DNA of 64,000 bases from Lentisphaeria bacterium (GTDB taxonomy: Bacteria; Verrucomicrobiota; Lentisphaeria; Oligosphaerales; Oligosphaeraceae): assembly GCA_016288215.1 (NCBI GenBank), contig JAEEYQ010000033.1, positions 1-64,000 on the forward strand, given 5' to 3'. Shown piece after piece: positions 34,578 to 43,524 of the stretch. Numbering within the stretch: the first letter of the stretch is position 1; the number at the start of each line of letters is the position of its first letter. Both the position numbers and the translations under genes were made by a program. The notes below the pieces were generated by a model. That model did not search any database, was not told where the DNA came from, and worked only from the letters and a program-made list of their open reading frames with translations.

Positions 34578-35723
34578 ATGGATTTGACCGACAGCCGCAA
34601 GAGAATTGACGAGATTGACGACGCCCTGCTGACCCTGTTCAAGGAGCGCATGGCCATTTCCGCCCAAGTGGCGGCGCTCAAGAAGGCAGAACATCAGCCC
34701 GTGCGGGTGCCCGCGCGGGAGCGGGAGATCATGCAGCGGCTGACCTTGGCGGCGGGGCCGGAGATGGCCAACGACGTCCAGATGCTCTTCAGCACCATCT
34801 TGGACTTGAGCCGAGGCGTGCAGCAGCGCCTTATCCACATGGGAGAGAAGACCCCGCTGGCGGACAGCATCCGCAACGCGCTGGCCTCCACGCCGGATTT
34901 TCTCCCAACCATGCCCACGGTGGCCTGCTGCGGCATCGACGGCTCCTACGCCTTTCAGGCCGCCGAGAAGGCCTTTGGCCATGCCATGATCAACGGATTC
35001 AAGAACTTCGAGTCCGTGGCGCAGGCGGTGGAGCGGGGCCTTTGCCAATATGGAGTCCTGCCCATCGAAAACAGCACGTTCGGCACTGTCAAACCCGTCT
35101 ATGACCTCATGGGCAAATACCATTTCTACATTGTGCGGGCCCTGAAGCTCCACGTCCGCCATGCCCTGCTGGTCCGTCCAGGCACCGCATTGGAGGACAT
35201 CAAGGAGGTCATTTCCCATGAACAGGCCGTCGGACAATGTGGCGAGTTCCTCCGCGGCATGAAGGACGTGCAGGTCACCACGGGAGAGAACACGGCGGTG
35301 GCCGCGCGGCGCGTGGCTCAAAGCAGGCGGACGGACCTGGCGGCCATCGCCTCGCCAGAATGCGCGGAACTATATGGGCTGGAGATACTTAAAGAAAACA
35401 TCCAGGACCATGACAACAACTACACCCGCTTCATCTGCATCGCCCGAAACCTGCAAATCTATCCAGGAGCCAACCGCATCAGCGTCACGCTGCGGCTGCC
35501 CCATCGGGCTGGCGCCCTGTCCCGTTTCATCTCCCGCTTCGCCGCCTTGGGGCTGAATCTGACCAAACTGGAAAGCGTGCCGCTGCCCGGAAGCGACTTC
35601 GAGTTCTCCTTCTATTTTGACTTTGACGCCTCCGTCCGCGCCCAAGGGGTGACGGAGCTGTTGGACGAGCTGTCCACCGCGTCGGAGAAATTCGTGTTTT
35701 TGGGCAACTACGTGGAGCTGTAG
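34578..35723 (+). CDS. pheA: Bifunctional chorismate mutase/prephenate dehydratase (P-protein)
   Basis: The protein converts chorismate to prephenate and then phenylpyruvate for phenylalanine synthesis. Of 381 residues, about 1-90 form an AroQ-type chorismate mutase (RKRIDEIDDALLTLFKERM, VAALKK), about 112-290 the dehydratase (GIDGSYAFQAAEKAFG, YGVLPIENSTFGTV, DHDNNYTRFICIA with the Thr-Arg-Phe motif), and about 297-381 an ACT regulatory domain (HRAGALSRFISRFAALGLNL, TKLESVPLPGSDFEFSFY). Feedback control by Phe is expected from the ACT domain. AAAGGAG precedes ATG 34578. Confidence 0.96.
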   Translation: MDLTDSRKRIDEIDDALLTLFKERMAISAQVAALKKAEHQPVRVPAREREIMQRLTLAAGPEMANDVQMLFSTILDLSRGVQQRLIHMGEKTPLADSIRNALASTPDFLPTMPTVACCGIDGSYAFQAAEKAFGHAMINGFKNFESVAQAVERGLCQYGVLPIENSTFGTVKPVYDLMGKYHFYIVRALKLHVRHALLVRPGTALEDIKEVISHEQAVGQCGEFLRGMKDVQVTTGENTAVAARRVAQSRRTDLAAIASPECAELYGLEILKENIQDHDNNYTRFICIARNLQIYPGANRISVTLRLPHRAGALSRFISRFAALGLNLTKLESVPLPGSDFEFSFYFDFDASVRAQGVTELLDELSTASEKFVFLGNYVEL

Positions 35724-35758
35724 GCGCAGCGAATCCGATTGCGCGAGGAGACATCACC

Positions 35759-37009
35759 ATGCGGAAATATTGTGCGTTGATTGGGGAGCGTTTGGGGCAC
35801 AGCTATTCGGCGGCCATCCATCGGTTCTGGAACCGCTACGACTATGAGCTGCGCCCCATGCCGGCGGAGCAGGTGCCGATTTTCCTCCAAAGCCGCGCCT
35901 TTGACGGCTTGAACGTGACCATCCCCTACAAACAGCTGGTCATGCCATACTGCGACGACATTTCCCCTCAGGCGACGGCAATCGGCAGCGTCAACGTCAT
36001 CGTGAAAGGGGAGGACGGGCGGCTGCACGGCTACAACACGGACTATTTCGGCCTTGAGGGACTGGCCCGCCGGACTGGCATCGATTTTCAGGGGCGGAAG
36101 GTCGTGGTCTTCGGCAACGGCGGCACCACGAAAACCGTTTTGGCGGTGGCCAAGGCCAACGGCGCCAGAGAGATCGTGGTGGTCTCCCGCAAGGGCCCCG
36201 TCACCTATGATCGGACTGAGCTGTTCCACGACGGAGAGATTTTGGTGAACGCCACCCCCGTGGGCATGTATCCAAACACGGATTGTCTCATTGTGGATCC
36301 GGCCGACTTTCCAAAATGCGAGGGGATTTTGGACGTCATCTACAATCCCTCCCGCACCCGTCTGCTGCAGCGGGCGGCGGCATTGGGGCTGCCCTGCGCC
36401 AATGGACTGTGGATGCTGGCGGAGCAGGCGCGGGTCACGGGAGAGCTGTTCAGCGGAGAGCCCTTGGACGCGGAATGGACAGACCGTGTGGTGGCGGAGC
36501 TGAACCGCCAGCTCCTCAATTGGGTCATCGTGGGCATGCCCGGCTGCGGAAAAAGCACAGTGGGCGCCGCCTTGGGCAAACGCCTTCCCGACCATGCCGT
36601 GGTGGACATCGATGACTGCATCGTGAAGCGCGCCGGCAAACCCATCTCTGAAATCTTCGCGCAAGACGGCGAAGAGGCGTTCCGTCAGCTGGAAAGCGAC
36701 ATCATCGCGGAGGAAAGTCGACAGACTGGCCGCATTCTCATCACCGGCGGCGGCGCCGTCCTGCGGGAGGAGAACCGGCTGAATCTGAGGCAGAACGGAC
36801 GGGTCTTCTGGCTCCGCCGCCCGCTGGAACAACTGGATGTGGGCCATGGCCGCCCTCTCTCCCCCAATCGGGAGGCAACGGCCCGATTGGCCACCCAGCG
36901 GGAGCCCCTGTACGCCGCCACGGCGGACGCCGTGATCCAAAACATCGGCACCGTGGAGCAGACCGTCGATGCCATGATGGCCAAATGGGATGCCTGCCTT
37001 TCCATCTGA
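35759..37009 (+). CDS. aroE/aroK: Fused shikimate dehydrogenase-shikimate kinase (AroE-AroK)
   Basis: A single 416-residue chain joins two consecutive-pathway enzymes. Residues about 1-250 are shikimate dehydrogenase: LIGERLGHSYSAAIH, NVTIPYK (catalytic Lys), YNTDYFG (catalytic Asp), VVVFGNGGTTKTV (NADP loop) and NATPVGMYP. Residues about 255-416 are shikimate kinase: P-loop VGMPGCGKST near 258-267, VVDIDDCIVKRAGKPISEIF, GGGAVLREENR and REPLYAATADAV. The fusion makes shikimate 3-phosphate from 3-dehydroshikimate. Dehydroquinate dehydratase, the step between AroB and this enzyme, is not in the window. Confidence 0.95.
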   Translation: MRKYCALIGERLGHSYSAAIHRFWNRYDYELRPMPAEQVPIFLQSRAFDGLNVTIPYKQLVMPYCDDISPQATAIGSVNVIVKGEDGRLHGYNTDYFGLEGLARRTGIDFQGRKVVVFGNGGTTKTVLAVAKANGAREIVVVSRKGPVTYDRTELFHDGEILVNATPVGMYPNTDCLIVDPADFPKCEGILDVIYNPSRTRLLQRAAALGLPCANGLWMLAEQARVTGELFSGEPLDAEWTDRVVAELNRQLLNWVIVGMPGCGKSTVGAALGKRLPDHAVVDIDDCIVKRAGKPISEIFAQDGEEAFRQLESDIIAEESRQTGRILITGGGAVLREENRLNLRQNGRVFWLRRPLEQLDVGHGRPLSPNREATARLATQREPLYAATADAVIQNIGTVEQTVDAMMAKWDACLSI

Positions 37010-37145
37010 AGCGGAGCGCCAAATCGCTCATGAGTAGCCAAAATGAATTCATGCATTATTTTATAGTATATCATAAGGCGTCTCGATGGGATTGAGGAGG
37101 CCTGCCCGAGTCAATTAAGTGTAACTTATTACAGGAGAATAACTT

Positions 37146-37913
37146 ATGAGTTTATCAATATACACTGGCAAGAAGGAATGCGGAGTTGCCGCCGCAAAAT
37201 TCGGCGCAGGGAAAATTCGGGAGGCGTTGGCGGCGCAGGGCGAATGCCGCATTGTGGTGGCCACGGGAGCCAGTCAGTTTGACATGCTGACCCAGTTGGC
37301 TCAGGAGAAAGACATCGATTGGGGAAAGGTGACCGTCTTCCATCTGGACGAATATGTGGGGCTGCCTGAAACCCATCCCGCGTCGTTCCGCAAATACATC
37401 AAGGAGCGCTTCGTGGCCAAGCTTCCCGTTCCTCCCATGGAGGTCAACTACGTCCCCGGAGACGCCCCTGACTTGGAGGCGGCCATTGATCGGCTGGGGC
37501 GCCATCTGCAGGAGAAGCCCGTGGATGTCAGTTTCATCGGCATTGGCGAAAACGGCCACATCGCCTTCAACGACCCGCCGGCGGACTTCGACACGGAGAT
37601 TCCGTATCTCATCGTCAACCTGGACGAGGTGTGCCGCCGTCAGCAGCTGGGGGAAGGGTGGTTCCCGACTTTGGAGGATGTGCCGCGGAAGGCGGTGTCC
37701 ATGTCCGTCCGCCAGATTCTCAAGAGCCGCTGCATCGTCAACACGGTTCCGGATGAACGCAAGGCCTATGCCATGCAGATCACCTTTGAGGGCGAGCTGT
37801 CGCCTCTCCATCCCGCATCGGTCATTCGGCTTCATCCGAACTGCTCCACGTTCTGCGATCAGCCGGCCGCCAGCCGTCTATCCCGCCTGACTCGGGAGTT
37901 CTGCGCGAAATGA
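37146..37913 (+). CDS. nagB: Glucosamine-6-phosphate deaminase
   Basis: NagB converts glucosamine 6-phosphate to fructose 6-phosphate and ammonia. The 255-residue protein shows VATGASQFDML, VFHLDEYVGLPETHPASFR, and GIGENGHIAFNDPP with the catalytic His near residue 138. VNTVPDERKAYAM matches the usual C-terminal block. ACAGGAGAATAACTT precedes the ATG. nagA overlaps its stop by 4 bp (ATGA). The upstream gap (37010-37145) has AT-rich sequence but no operator that I recognise. Confidence 0.94.
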   Translation: MSLSIYTGKKECGVAAAKFGAGKIREALAAQGECRIVVATGASQFDMLTQLAQEKDIDWGKVTVFHLDEYVGLPETHPASFRKYIKERFVAKLPVPPMEVNYVPGDAPDLEAAIDRLGRHLQEKPVDVSFIGIGENGHIAFNDPPADFDTEIPYLIVNLDEVCRRQQLGEGWFPTLEDVPRKAVSMSVRQILKSRCIVNTVPDERKAYAMQITFEGELSPLHPASVIRLHPNCSTFCDQPAASRLSRLTREFCAK

Positions 37914-38815
37914 AAACCTTTGATCTGCAAATCAACGGGGCTTTCGGCGTCGACTTCTCCAATCCCGAACTCACTGTAGACCAATTTCTTACAGCCGCGG
38001 AAAAGATTCTGGAGCGAGGCTGCGACCGTTTTCTGCCCACGCTGCCCACCGCCGCGGCGGACACCTACCGCCGCAATCTGCCGCTGATCAATCATGCCAT
38101 TGACAGCCATGGACTGCGATGGGCCATCCCCGGCTTCCATCTGGAGGGCCCCTTCATCTCCAGACAGCCGGGGGCGGTGGGCGCCCATTGCCCCGAGTGG
38201 GTGCAGGATCCCTCCATCGCCGCAATGGAGCAGTTGAACACCTGGGCCCAAGGCCACATCTCCATTCTTACCGTGGCGGCGGAACTTCCTGGCATCAAAG
38301 AAGTTATAGACAGAGCGCATCAGTTGGGCATCTGCGTGTCCCTCGGCCATCAGCTGGCCAGCGAAGACGAAATCGCCTCCGCCGGCGCGGACGCCATGAC
38401 CCACTTGGGCAACGCCCTTCCCAATCTCATCGACCGCCACCGCAATCCCATCTGGTCTGGACTGGCCAATGACAACATCACGGTCATGGCCATCGCCGAC
38501 GGACACCATCTGCCCCCCTCCGTCCTCAAATGCTACATCCGCTGCAAGGGCCTGGACAAGCTCATCATCGTCTCCGACGCCTGCGACGTGGCCGGCCTTC
38601 CCCCCGGCCACTACCATTCCTACAGCAATGACGCGGTTCTGGAGCCGAACGGCAAATACCACAATCCCTCCAAAGGCTGCCTGGTCGGCGCCTCCGTGCT
38701 GTTGCGTGGATGTGCGGATTTCCTTCTGCGGCAAGGACTTGTGACACAGGAAGACCTCGTCCGCCTCTGTTGGGATAACCCGCATCGCCTCCTGAAACTC
38801 CAGCCAGATGCATAG
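37910..38815 (+). CDS. nagA: N-acetylglucosamine-6-phosphate deacetylase, short form
   Basis: NagA removes the acetyl group from GlcNAc 6-phosphate to feed NagB. The 301-residue chain begins directly at DLQINGAFGVDF, the first barrel strand, so the small N-terminal beta-sandwich domain of the usual ~380-residue enzyme is missing. Metal and substrate blocks are kept: FHLEGPF (Glu near 79), GICVSLGHQLAS, THLGNALPNL, AIADGHHLPP and IIVSDACDVAGLPPG. The start is fixed by the ATGA overlap with nagB. Activity is likely, but the missing domain is unusual. Confidence 0.88.
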   Translation: MKTFDLQINGAFGVDFSNPELTVDQFLTAAEKILERGCDRFLPTLPTAAADTYRRNLPLINHAIDSHGLRWAIPGFHLEGPFISRQPGAVGAHCPEWVQDPSIAAMEQLNTWAQGHISILTVAAELPGIKEVIDRAHQLGICVSLGHQLASEDEIASAGADAMTHLGNALPNLIDRHRNPIWSGLANDNITVMAIADGHHLPPSVLKCYIRCKGLDKLIIVSDACDVAGLPPGHYHSYSNDAVLEPNGKYHNPSKGCLVGASVLLRGCADFLLRQGLVTQEDLVRLCWDNPHRLLKLQPDA

Positions 38816-39038
38816 ATTCGCAATTCATTGCCCATGCAAGCCACTGGAACATAAGCCGATGCATTGTCATCAACAGGGTGTCGATTTGCTTTTTGGGGTC
38901 CGCAATGTATATTAAAGACGTTTTATTCTGCATTGTGGATTTCTGCCACGACGGATCCTCAAGGCCATGGAAAAGGTGTGGCAGACCAGACGACTGTTGC
39001 AATACATTTCATAGATAGGATTAAACTGGAGCAAAAGC

Positions 39039-39284
39039 ATGTCAAACAACGGCAAACGCGTCATCAAGATCATCGTTGAGCACCTGGGCGTCAAGGAGGA
39101 ACAGGTTGTTCCCGAAGCCCATTTCGTCGAAGATCTTGGGGCAGACTCCCTGGACACCGTGGAACTGGTCATGGCCCTTGAAGAAGAGTTCGAGACCGAC
39201 ATTCCAGACGAAGAGGCTGAAAAGCTGACCACCGTGGGCGATGCCATTGCCTACGTGGAGAGCAAACTGGGCACCGGCGACTGA
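39039..39284 (+). CDS. acpP: Acyl carrier protein
   Basis: The 81-residue acidic protein carries the 4'-phosphopantetheine attachment site [11 protein letters not shown] with Ser near residue 37, and [20 protein letters not shown], typical of fatty-acid ACP. ACTGGAG lies upstream of ATG 39039. A terminator follows at 39337, and fabF begins 410 bp on, in the usual acpP-fabF order. The preceding gap (38816-39038) shows no gene. Confidence 0.97.
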   Translation: MSNNGKRVIKIIVEHLGVKEEQVVPEAHFVEDLGADSLDTVELVMALEEEFETDIPDEEAEKLTTVGDAIAYVESKLGTGD

Positions 39285-39336
39285 TAGCCGACTGCTCGGC
39301 GCACTGTGTCGACACAGCCTTGAACACACGGTGACG

Positions 39337-39366
39337 AGGCCACATTCCATCGGATGTGGCCTTGCT
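39337..39366 (+). terminator. Terminator after acpP
   Basis: AGGCCACAT (39337-39345) pairs with ATGTGGCCT (39354-39362) around an 8-nt loop and is followed by TGCTCTGTTTT. A CTGTGTCGACACAG palindrome (39304-39317) lies just upstream. The remainder of 39285-39694 holds a small CTAG-rich stretch and no gene. Confidence 0.65.
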
Positions 39367-39460
39367 CTGTTTTGGGGAAGGCGGAGGCCCCCGAAAAGCC
39401 ATCGTTTTCATATCTCATTGATAATCAAGTATTTATATAACAAAAAAGCGGGGACATGCC

Positions 39461-39484
39461 CTAGCGGCTGGATAGCTCTAGAAG
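39461..39484. repeat. CTAG-rich short repeat
   Basis: CTAGCGGCTGGATAGCTCTA then GAAG: two CTAG tetramers in the acpP-fabF gap, of the same type as 12303, 28774 and 54531. Confidence 0.35.
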
Positions 39485-39694
39485 CCCTGGATGCCCAAGA
39501 TGCTCTGGTAAAATTCCTGATTTCCAATTATCAACCACTGCAAACTGGCCGCGCCAGCCGCCAATTTTTGGGCGTCTCTGGCCGTTATTTTCATGGGAGT
39601 TTCGCATCTTGCCCTTTCCGAAGGCGATGGACCCGCCGCAGCCTTCGGGGCGACTAGACTGTCTGAAGCAATGCCATTGTCTGCAAGGTATATC

Positions 39695-40951
39695 ATGGAA
39701 GACTCACAACGTGTTGTCATAACTGGTCTTGGAGCCATATCCTCCCTCGGGAACAATGTGGAGGACAACTGGAAGAAGCTGGTGGCCGGCGAGTCCGGAA
39801 TCACCCGCATCACCCGCTTTGACGTGACGGACTATAAGTCCCAAGTAGGCGGTGAAGTCAAAAACTTCAATCCAGAGGACTATCTGGACGCCAAGGAGGC
39901 CAAACGGCTGGACCCCTTCTGCCATTTTGCCATTGCGGCGGCGGATGAGGCGCTGGCCCATGCGGGCCTGCGGGACAATCCGTCCGTGGACACCTGGCGC
40001 TGCGGCGTCATCGTCTCCTCAGGCATCGGCGGGCTCAACACCCTTTCCAAAGAGCTGTATGTGCAGCATGACAAAGGGCCGTCCCGCGTCTCTCCGCTGG
40101 TGGTGCCCATGATGATCTCCAACATGGCCTCCGGCTATCTGGGCATCCGCTACGGCTTTCACGGACCCAACCTGTGCATCGTCAGCGCCTGCGCCTCCGG
40201 TCTGCACTCCATTGGAGAATCCTATTGGATGATTCGGCGTGGAGACGCGGACGTCATGGTGGCTGGCGGTGCGGAGGCGGGCATCGTTCCCATCAGCCTG
40301 GCCGGATTCTCCTCCATGCATGCCCTGTCCCGCCAACACAACGACAGCCCCGAGAAGGCCTGCCGTCCCTTTGACGCAGAGCGGGACGGCTTTGTGGCGG
40401 CGGAGGGCGCCGGCATCCTTGTGCTGGAGTCCCTGGCTCATGCCAAGCGCCGCGGGGCCCCCATTCTGGCTGAGCTGGTGGGCTATGGCCTTTCCTGCGA
40501 CGCCTATCACATCACCGCCCCCCATCCGGAGGCGTTGGGCGCCACCCACGCCATCCGCAACGCCTTCTCCTGCGCCGGCCTTCCCATGGAGGAGCTGGAC
40601 TACATCAACGCCCACGGCACCTCGACTCCCGCCAACGACAAGCTGGAGACACTGGCCATCAAGCAGGCCCTTGGGGAAGACAAGGCCCGCCGCACGGCCA
40701 TCAGCAGCACCAAGTCCATGACGGGACACATGTTGGGGGCGGCAGGAGGCTACGAGTCCGTGGTCTGCGTCAAAACCCTGCTCCACGGCATCATCCCGCC
40801 GACCATCAACTACACCACTCCCGATCCGGACTGTGACCTGGACTACGTCCCCAACGTCGCCCGCCACCAAGATGTCCGGCTGGTGTTGAACAACAGCATG
40901 GGCTTCGGGGGCCACAACGGGGCTCTTTTGTTCAAGGCCTGGTCAGAATAA
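39695..40951 (+). CDS. fabF: Beta-ketoacyl-ACP synthase II
   Basis: Fatty-acid chain elongation by Claisen condensation with malonyl-ACP. The 418-residue protein has the catalytic Cys in SACASGLHS (near 166), His in NAHGTSTPAND (near 307) and the Lys/His pair in TKSMTGHMLGAAGG (340/345), with the glycine-rich GFGGHN end. I start at ATG 39695 (AAGG 7 nt upstream), which gives the canonical SQRVVITGLGAISSLG; the frame is open 102 nt further upstream without a ribosome-binding site. pgpH follows after 18 bp. Confidence 0.96.
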   Translation: MEDSQRVVITGLGAISSLGNNVEDNWKKLVAGESGITRITRFDVTDYKSQVGGEVKNFNPEDYLDAKEAKRLDPFCHFAIAAADEALAHAGLRDNPSVDTWRCGVIVSSGIGGLNTLSKELYVQHDKGPSRVSPLVVPMMISNMASGYLGIRYGFHGPNLCIVSACASGLHSIGESYWMIRRGDADVMVAGGAEAGIVPISLAGFSSMHALSRQHNDSPEKACRPFDAERDGFVAAEGAGILVLESLAHAKRRGAPILAELVGYGLSCDAYHITAPHPEALGATHAIRNAFSCAGLPMEELDYINAHGTSTPANDKLETLAIKQALGEDKARRTAISSTKSMTGHMLGAAGGYESVVCVKTLLHGIIPPTINYTTPDPDCDLDYVPNVARHQDVRLVLNNSMGFGGHNGALLFKAWSE

Positions 40952-40969
40952 GGCAACTCGGGCAACGCC

Positions 40970-42982
40970 ATGTCACAAGAAACCCAACAGCCAGATGGCA
41001 TATCCGGCGGCACCGCCGCTTCGGACAATCCTCCTATACCGTTATCGGGTCATGAGTCGGATCTGATGCCGCGGGAGGCCTGCTCCACCCCATGGGCGGT
41101 GTTTGGCGTCGTGCTGATCTGGATTGTCAGCGCCGCCTGTCTGTTCATTCTTCACATCATCCCCCACGTGGGATTCATGAGCTCCTTCTCCGAATTCAAG
41201 ACGCCGCAAGAGGGCGCGGGGAAAGTGGCCATGCGGGACTTTGTCACCTCATTGACCTTCAGCCAGGGGGAGATTCGGAAGATGCAGGCCACCCCGTCCC
41301 CCTATGCGGAGTGGCTTCCCCACTGGATGCAGGAACCCTTCGAGCCCAACATGCGGCTCATCGCCAGAGGACAGATTCTCACGGAACAGCAGGCGGCATG
41401 GCTGCTGGCCTACGAGAACCAAGTCAAACAGCGCAACATCCTCAACCAAAATCTGGAGCCGGTCATCCAGACCGCCCTGATCATGGCATTGATTCTGCTG
41501 GTGTTCTCCTATATGAACTCCTGTCTGAAGACCGACCTTCTGGAGATGCGGGGCCGCTATGCCATGTGCATTTTCTGCGTCCTGTTTCATATTTTGTTAC
41601 TTGTTCTCGCCCAATGGGTTAGCCAAACAACACTGCGGGGAGGCCCCTATCTGCTTCTGGCCGTGCTGCCCTTTGGCATCGCCCCCGCGCTGGCCTCCAC
41701 CATTCTTGGCACCAACCGCGGCGCCCTGCTGGCCATCCTGATGGTCGTCATCTCCCCTTTCCATGTCCATGGCCTCCCTCCCGCGGCGACTTTCCTCTTC
41801 GCATTGGCCGAAGCCGGCGTCGGCATCTATTTCTTCGGTCATCTGAAGAAACGGCTGGGCTTCCTGTTGGGCGGCATGGCCTACATCTGCCTGGTTCTCC
41901 TTCTCATCACCTTCTGCACATGGCATGACCACACGGACTGGCTGCTGGAGAGGAGCGCCAGCATGTATTGGCTGAACCTCTTCGGAGCCGCCTGCCTCAA
42001 CGGCCTCTGCCTCATTTTGGTCCTCCTCCTCTTCCCCGTGATCTTCGAACGCTTCTGCGACATCACCACCCCCTCCATGCTCATGGAGCTGAACTCCAGA
42101 GACCATGTGTTGCTCCAACGTCTTCAGAAAGAGGCACCTGGAACCTACAAGCACTCCCTTGACGTGGCCCTTTTAGCCTCCGACGCCGCCCGCGTCATCG
42201 GCGCCAACGCCCCTCTGGCCGAAGCCTGCGCCAACTTCCACGACATCGGAAAGCTCTGCGCCCCCCACTGCTTCGCCGAAAATCTCCTCTCCGGAGACGA
42301 AAATCCACACGACGGATTCTCCCCCGCCAAAAGCGCCCGCATCCTGCGGCAGCATGTGATCTACGGCATGGAACTGGCGCAGAAATACCATTTGAAGCGC
42401 CCCATCCGAGAGGCCATCCAGCAGCACCATGGCAACAGCGTCATGCTATACTTCTACAAGAAGGCCATGGACGAGGCAAAAAGCCAAGGCAATCCGCCGC
42501 CGGACATGCGGGACTACAGCTACGACGGCCCCCTCCCCTCTCGGCCGGAGGTCATTTTGGTGGAACTGGCGGACACCTGCGAGGCCGCCCTGCGAGCCGC
42601 CTACAGCAAGAACAAGGGCACGCCCATCAACATCGCCGCCAAGGTCAATGACCTCTTCATCGCCAAAATGCAGGCCCATCAGCTGGACAACGCCGCCATT
42701 CCCATGGCCGACCTGTTCAAGGTCCGTGACCAGATGATTCTCACGTTGTGCAGCATGCACCATGAACGGCCTGAATACCCTGACAAGGACAATCTCGCGT
42801 GGGTGGCCCATGAGCTCTCCAACAAGACGACATTCAAGGGAAAGCCTTCTGCCACAGAGTCTCCTGCCGCAGAGTCTCCCGCCGCGGAGTCTCCTGCCGC
42901 GGAGCCTCCCGCCACCCCAAGCGCTCCGTCGCAGCCATCCGAGACGGCAGAAACCAACGCGCCTCCGTCAGCACAGCCATGA
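40970..42982 (+). CDS. pgpH: 7TM-HD family phosphohydrolase (PgpH/YqfF-like)
   Basis: PgpH-type proteins are membrane phosphodiesterases that degrade cyclic di-AMP. The 670-residue chain has an N-terminal helix (about 43-66), a short extracytoplasmic part, a block of about six to seven membrane segments (about 165-360) and a cytoplasmic HD domain with GTYKHSLDVALLASDAA, NFHDIGK and EAIQQHHG. The C-terminal ~45 residues are a low-complexity Ala/Pro/Glu/Ser tail (SPAAESPAAESPAAEP). The extracellular region is shorter than in Gram-positive PgpH. The gene overlaps ybeY by 4 bp, a common pairing. Confidence 0.88.
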   Translation: MSQETQQPDGISGGTAASDNPPIPLSGHESDLMPREACSTPWAVFGVVLIWIVSAACLFILHIIPHVGFMSSFSEFKTPQEGAGKVAMRDFVTSLTFSQGEIRKMQATPSPYAEWLPHWMQEPFEPNMRLIARGQILTEQQAAWLLAYENQVKQRNILNQNLEPVIQTALIMALILLVFSYMNSCLKTDLLEMRGRYAMCIFCVLFHILLLVLAQWVSQTTLRGGPYLLLAVLPFGIAPALASTILGTNRGALLAILMVVISPFHVHGLPPAATFLFALAEAGVGIYFFGHLKKRLGFLLGGMAYICLVLLLITFCTWHDHTDWLLERSASMYWLNLFGAACLNGLCLILVLLLFPVIFERFCDITTPSMLMELNSRDHVLLQRLQKEAPGTYKHSLDVALLASDAARVIGANAPLAEACANFHDIGKLCAPHCFAENLLSGDENPHDGFSPAKSARILRQHVIYGMELAQKYHLKRPIREAIQQHHGNSVMLYFYKKAMDEAKSQGNPPPDMRDYSYDGPLPSRPEVILVELADTCEAALRAAYSKNKGTPINIAAKVNDLFIAKMQAHQLDNAAIPMADLFKVRDQMILTLCSMHHERPEYPDKDNLAWVAHELSNKTTFKGKPSATESPAAESPAAESPAAEPPATPSAPSQPSETAETNAPPSAQP

Positions 42983-43446
42983 CTCCGAAACTGAACAAAG
43001 CCAGATTCAGCCCTCCCCTGCGGCATCGAAACCGCCTTGCGGCCATTTTGCGCATGGCCTGTGAGCTGACTGGTCTGAACGAAGCCCCCGGCATACTCCA
43101 ATTCGTCCTGCTCGGCCAGGACGACATTATCCAAATGAACCAGACGTTTCTTGGGCACGAAGGGGCGACGGACGTCATCACCTTCGATCTTCGGCCAACG
43201 GACCGACAGCCGGAGGAGGACGAAGTCTGCGGAGAAATCTATGTCTGTCCGGAGGTGGCCGTCACGGCGGCGGCCAAATTCGGCACCACACCGTCCCGCG
43301 AGCTGGTCCTCTATCTCGTCCATGGCATGCTCCATTTGAGCGGCTATGACGACATCGAGCCAGAGGACATCCCCCACATGCGCGCCGCCGAGGCGCGGGT
43401 CCTCGCCGCCCTTGAAAAACGCCATTCGCTGGAGGGCTTCATCTAA
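42979..43446 (+). CDS. ybeY: Endoribonuclease YbeY with an altered zinc motif
   Basis: YbeY is a zinc RNase involved in 16S rRNA maturation and ribosome quality control. The 155-residue protein has FLGHEGATDVITFDL and the zinc motif HGMLHLSGYDD at 115-125. The family motif is H-x3-H-x5-H; here the third ligand position (125) is Asp instead of His. Asp can replace His in some zinc peptidase-like folds, so activity may persist. The start overlaps the pgpH stop (ATGA). corC follows 78 bp on. Confidence 0.9.
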   Translation: MTPKLNKARFSPPLRHRNRLAAILRMACELTGLNEAPGILQFVLLGQDDIIQMNQTFLGHEGATDVITFDLRPTDRQPEEDEVCGEIYVCPEVAVTAAAKFGTTPSRELVLYLVHGMLHLSGYDDIEPEDIPHMRAAEARVLAALEKRHSLEGFI

Positions 43447-43524
43447 ATCGACATCGCGCCCTCCCCGTTTTCGGATCGCCGCCCTTCTTGACGACGGTCC
43501 GTCCCCTCAACCCAGAAAGACTTT

